Assembly (NCBI GenBank): GCA_002869015.1 | Contig: PKTT01000036.1 | Span: 1-50,000, forward strand | Origin: Deltaproteobacteria bacterium | Lineage (GTDB): Bacteria; Desulfobacterota; Deferrisomatia; Deferrisomatales; BM512 | Direction: 5' to 3' | DNA: 50,000 bases | Part shown: positions 49,926 through 50,000 of the stretch, piece after piece | Layout of the letters: every line of letters begins with the position of its first letter | Position numbering within the stretch: the stretch's first letter is position 1 | Notes under the pieces: generated by a model | The model's database searches: none | Told to the model about the DNA's origin: nothing | The model's input: the letters and a program-made list of their open reading frames with translations, nothing else | Position numbers and translations under genes: made by a program

Positions 49926-50000
49926 AAAAAGGGAACAATCCCATAGTCGGTGGAAAAAGAAGTTTTGCGTCACGCTTTTATCTGAAAGAGTCTTACGCTT
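49926..50000 (-). other. Spacer between 23S and 5S rRNA genes (partial)
   Basis: 75 bp to the right edge contain no recognisable 23S end or tRNA. There is a small GGGA-ACAA-TCCC hairpin (49931-49942). The 23S gene should lie just outside the window on the minus strand. Confidence 0.55.

Overview
Overall: this is a dense bacterial chromosome segment (GC-rich third codon positions, strong Shine-Dalgarno sites, many ATG but several GTG/TTG starts) dominated by acyl-CoA catabolism. Signal-peptide proteins, CXXCH haem motifs, DUF547, slipin/NfeD and ferredoxin-type 2-oxoacid oxidoreductase genes suggest a Gram-negative, anaerobic or facultative organism, most like the former Deltaproteobacteria (Desulfobacterota/Desulfuromonadota). 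That placement is an inference; the only rRNA in view is a 5S gene.

Layout: 1-3.1 kb is the end of a fadN-fadA-fadE type fatty-acid operon. 3.2-7 kb holds a small anchored protein, a DUF2007/zinc-ribbon protein, an NfeD-slipin pair and a radical SAM gene. 7.2-11.5 kb (minus) is a three-gene 2-oxoacid oxidoreductase whose third gene fuses gamma subunit, a GltD-like FAD/NAD(P) module and a two-cluster ferredoxin domain. 11.7-13.2 kb is a rhodanese/multihaem cytochrome cut by an in-frame TGA. 13.8-21.7 kb is a leucine/isovalerate cluster: HMG-CoA lyase and a MerR regulator leftwards; acyl-CoA dehydrogenase, a glutaconyl-CoA-decarboxylase-alpha type carboxyltransferase, acetoacetyl-CoA synthetase, methylglutaconyl-CoA hydratase and an XRE-cupin regulator rightwards. 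21.8-31.4 kb (minus) is a clostridial-style butyryl-CoA operon (crt-bcd-etfB-etfA-thl-hbd) extended by a CMD protein and a B12 mutase whose active-site residues (Phe60, Gln178) are those of isobutyryl-CoA mutase. 31.4-32.2 kb is a regulatory gap, then an HMG-CoA-lyase-like gene lacking the catalytic cysteine.

33.2-50 kb is mixed: DUF188, a tyrosine recombinase, an EamA transporter, a YehZYXW-type osmoprotectant ABC operon, an enoyl-CoA hydratase, methyltransferases, a thioesterase, an ICMT-like gene broken by an in-frame TAG, a candidate structured sRNA, secreted proteins of unknown function, DUF547, a membrane metallophosphoesterase, a cold-shock gene with a strongly folded leader, an amidohydrolase, a DksA/TraR protein and the 5S rRNA end of an rRNA operon.

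How it fits together: the 2-oxoacid oxidoreductase could oxidise keto acids to acyl-CoAs. Isovaleryl-CoA would go through the leucine cluster to acetyl-CoA and acetoacetate, with acetoacetate reactivated by AacS. Isobutyryl-CoA would be isomerised to butyryl-CoA and oxidised by the bcd operon to two acetyl-CoA. A shared 17-bp operator (14/17 identical) in front of the leucine operon and the HMGL-like gene suggests common control by the MerR regulator.
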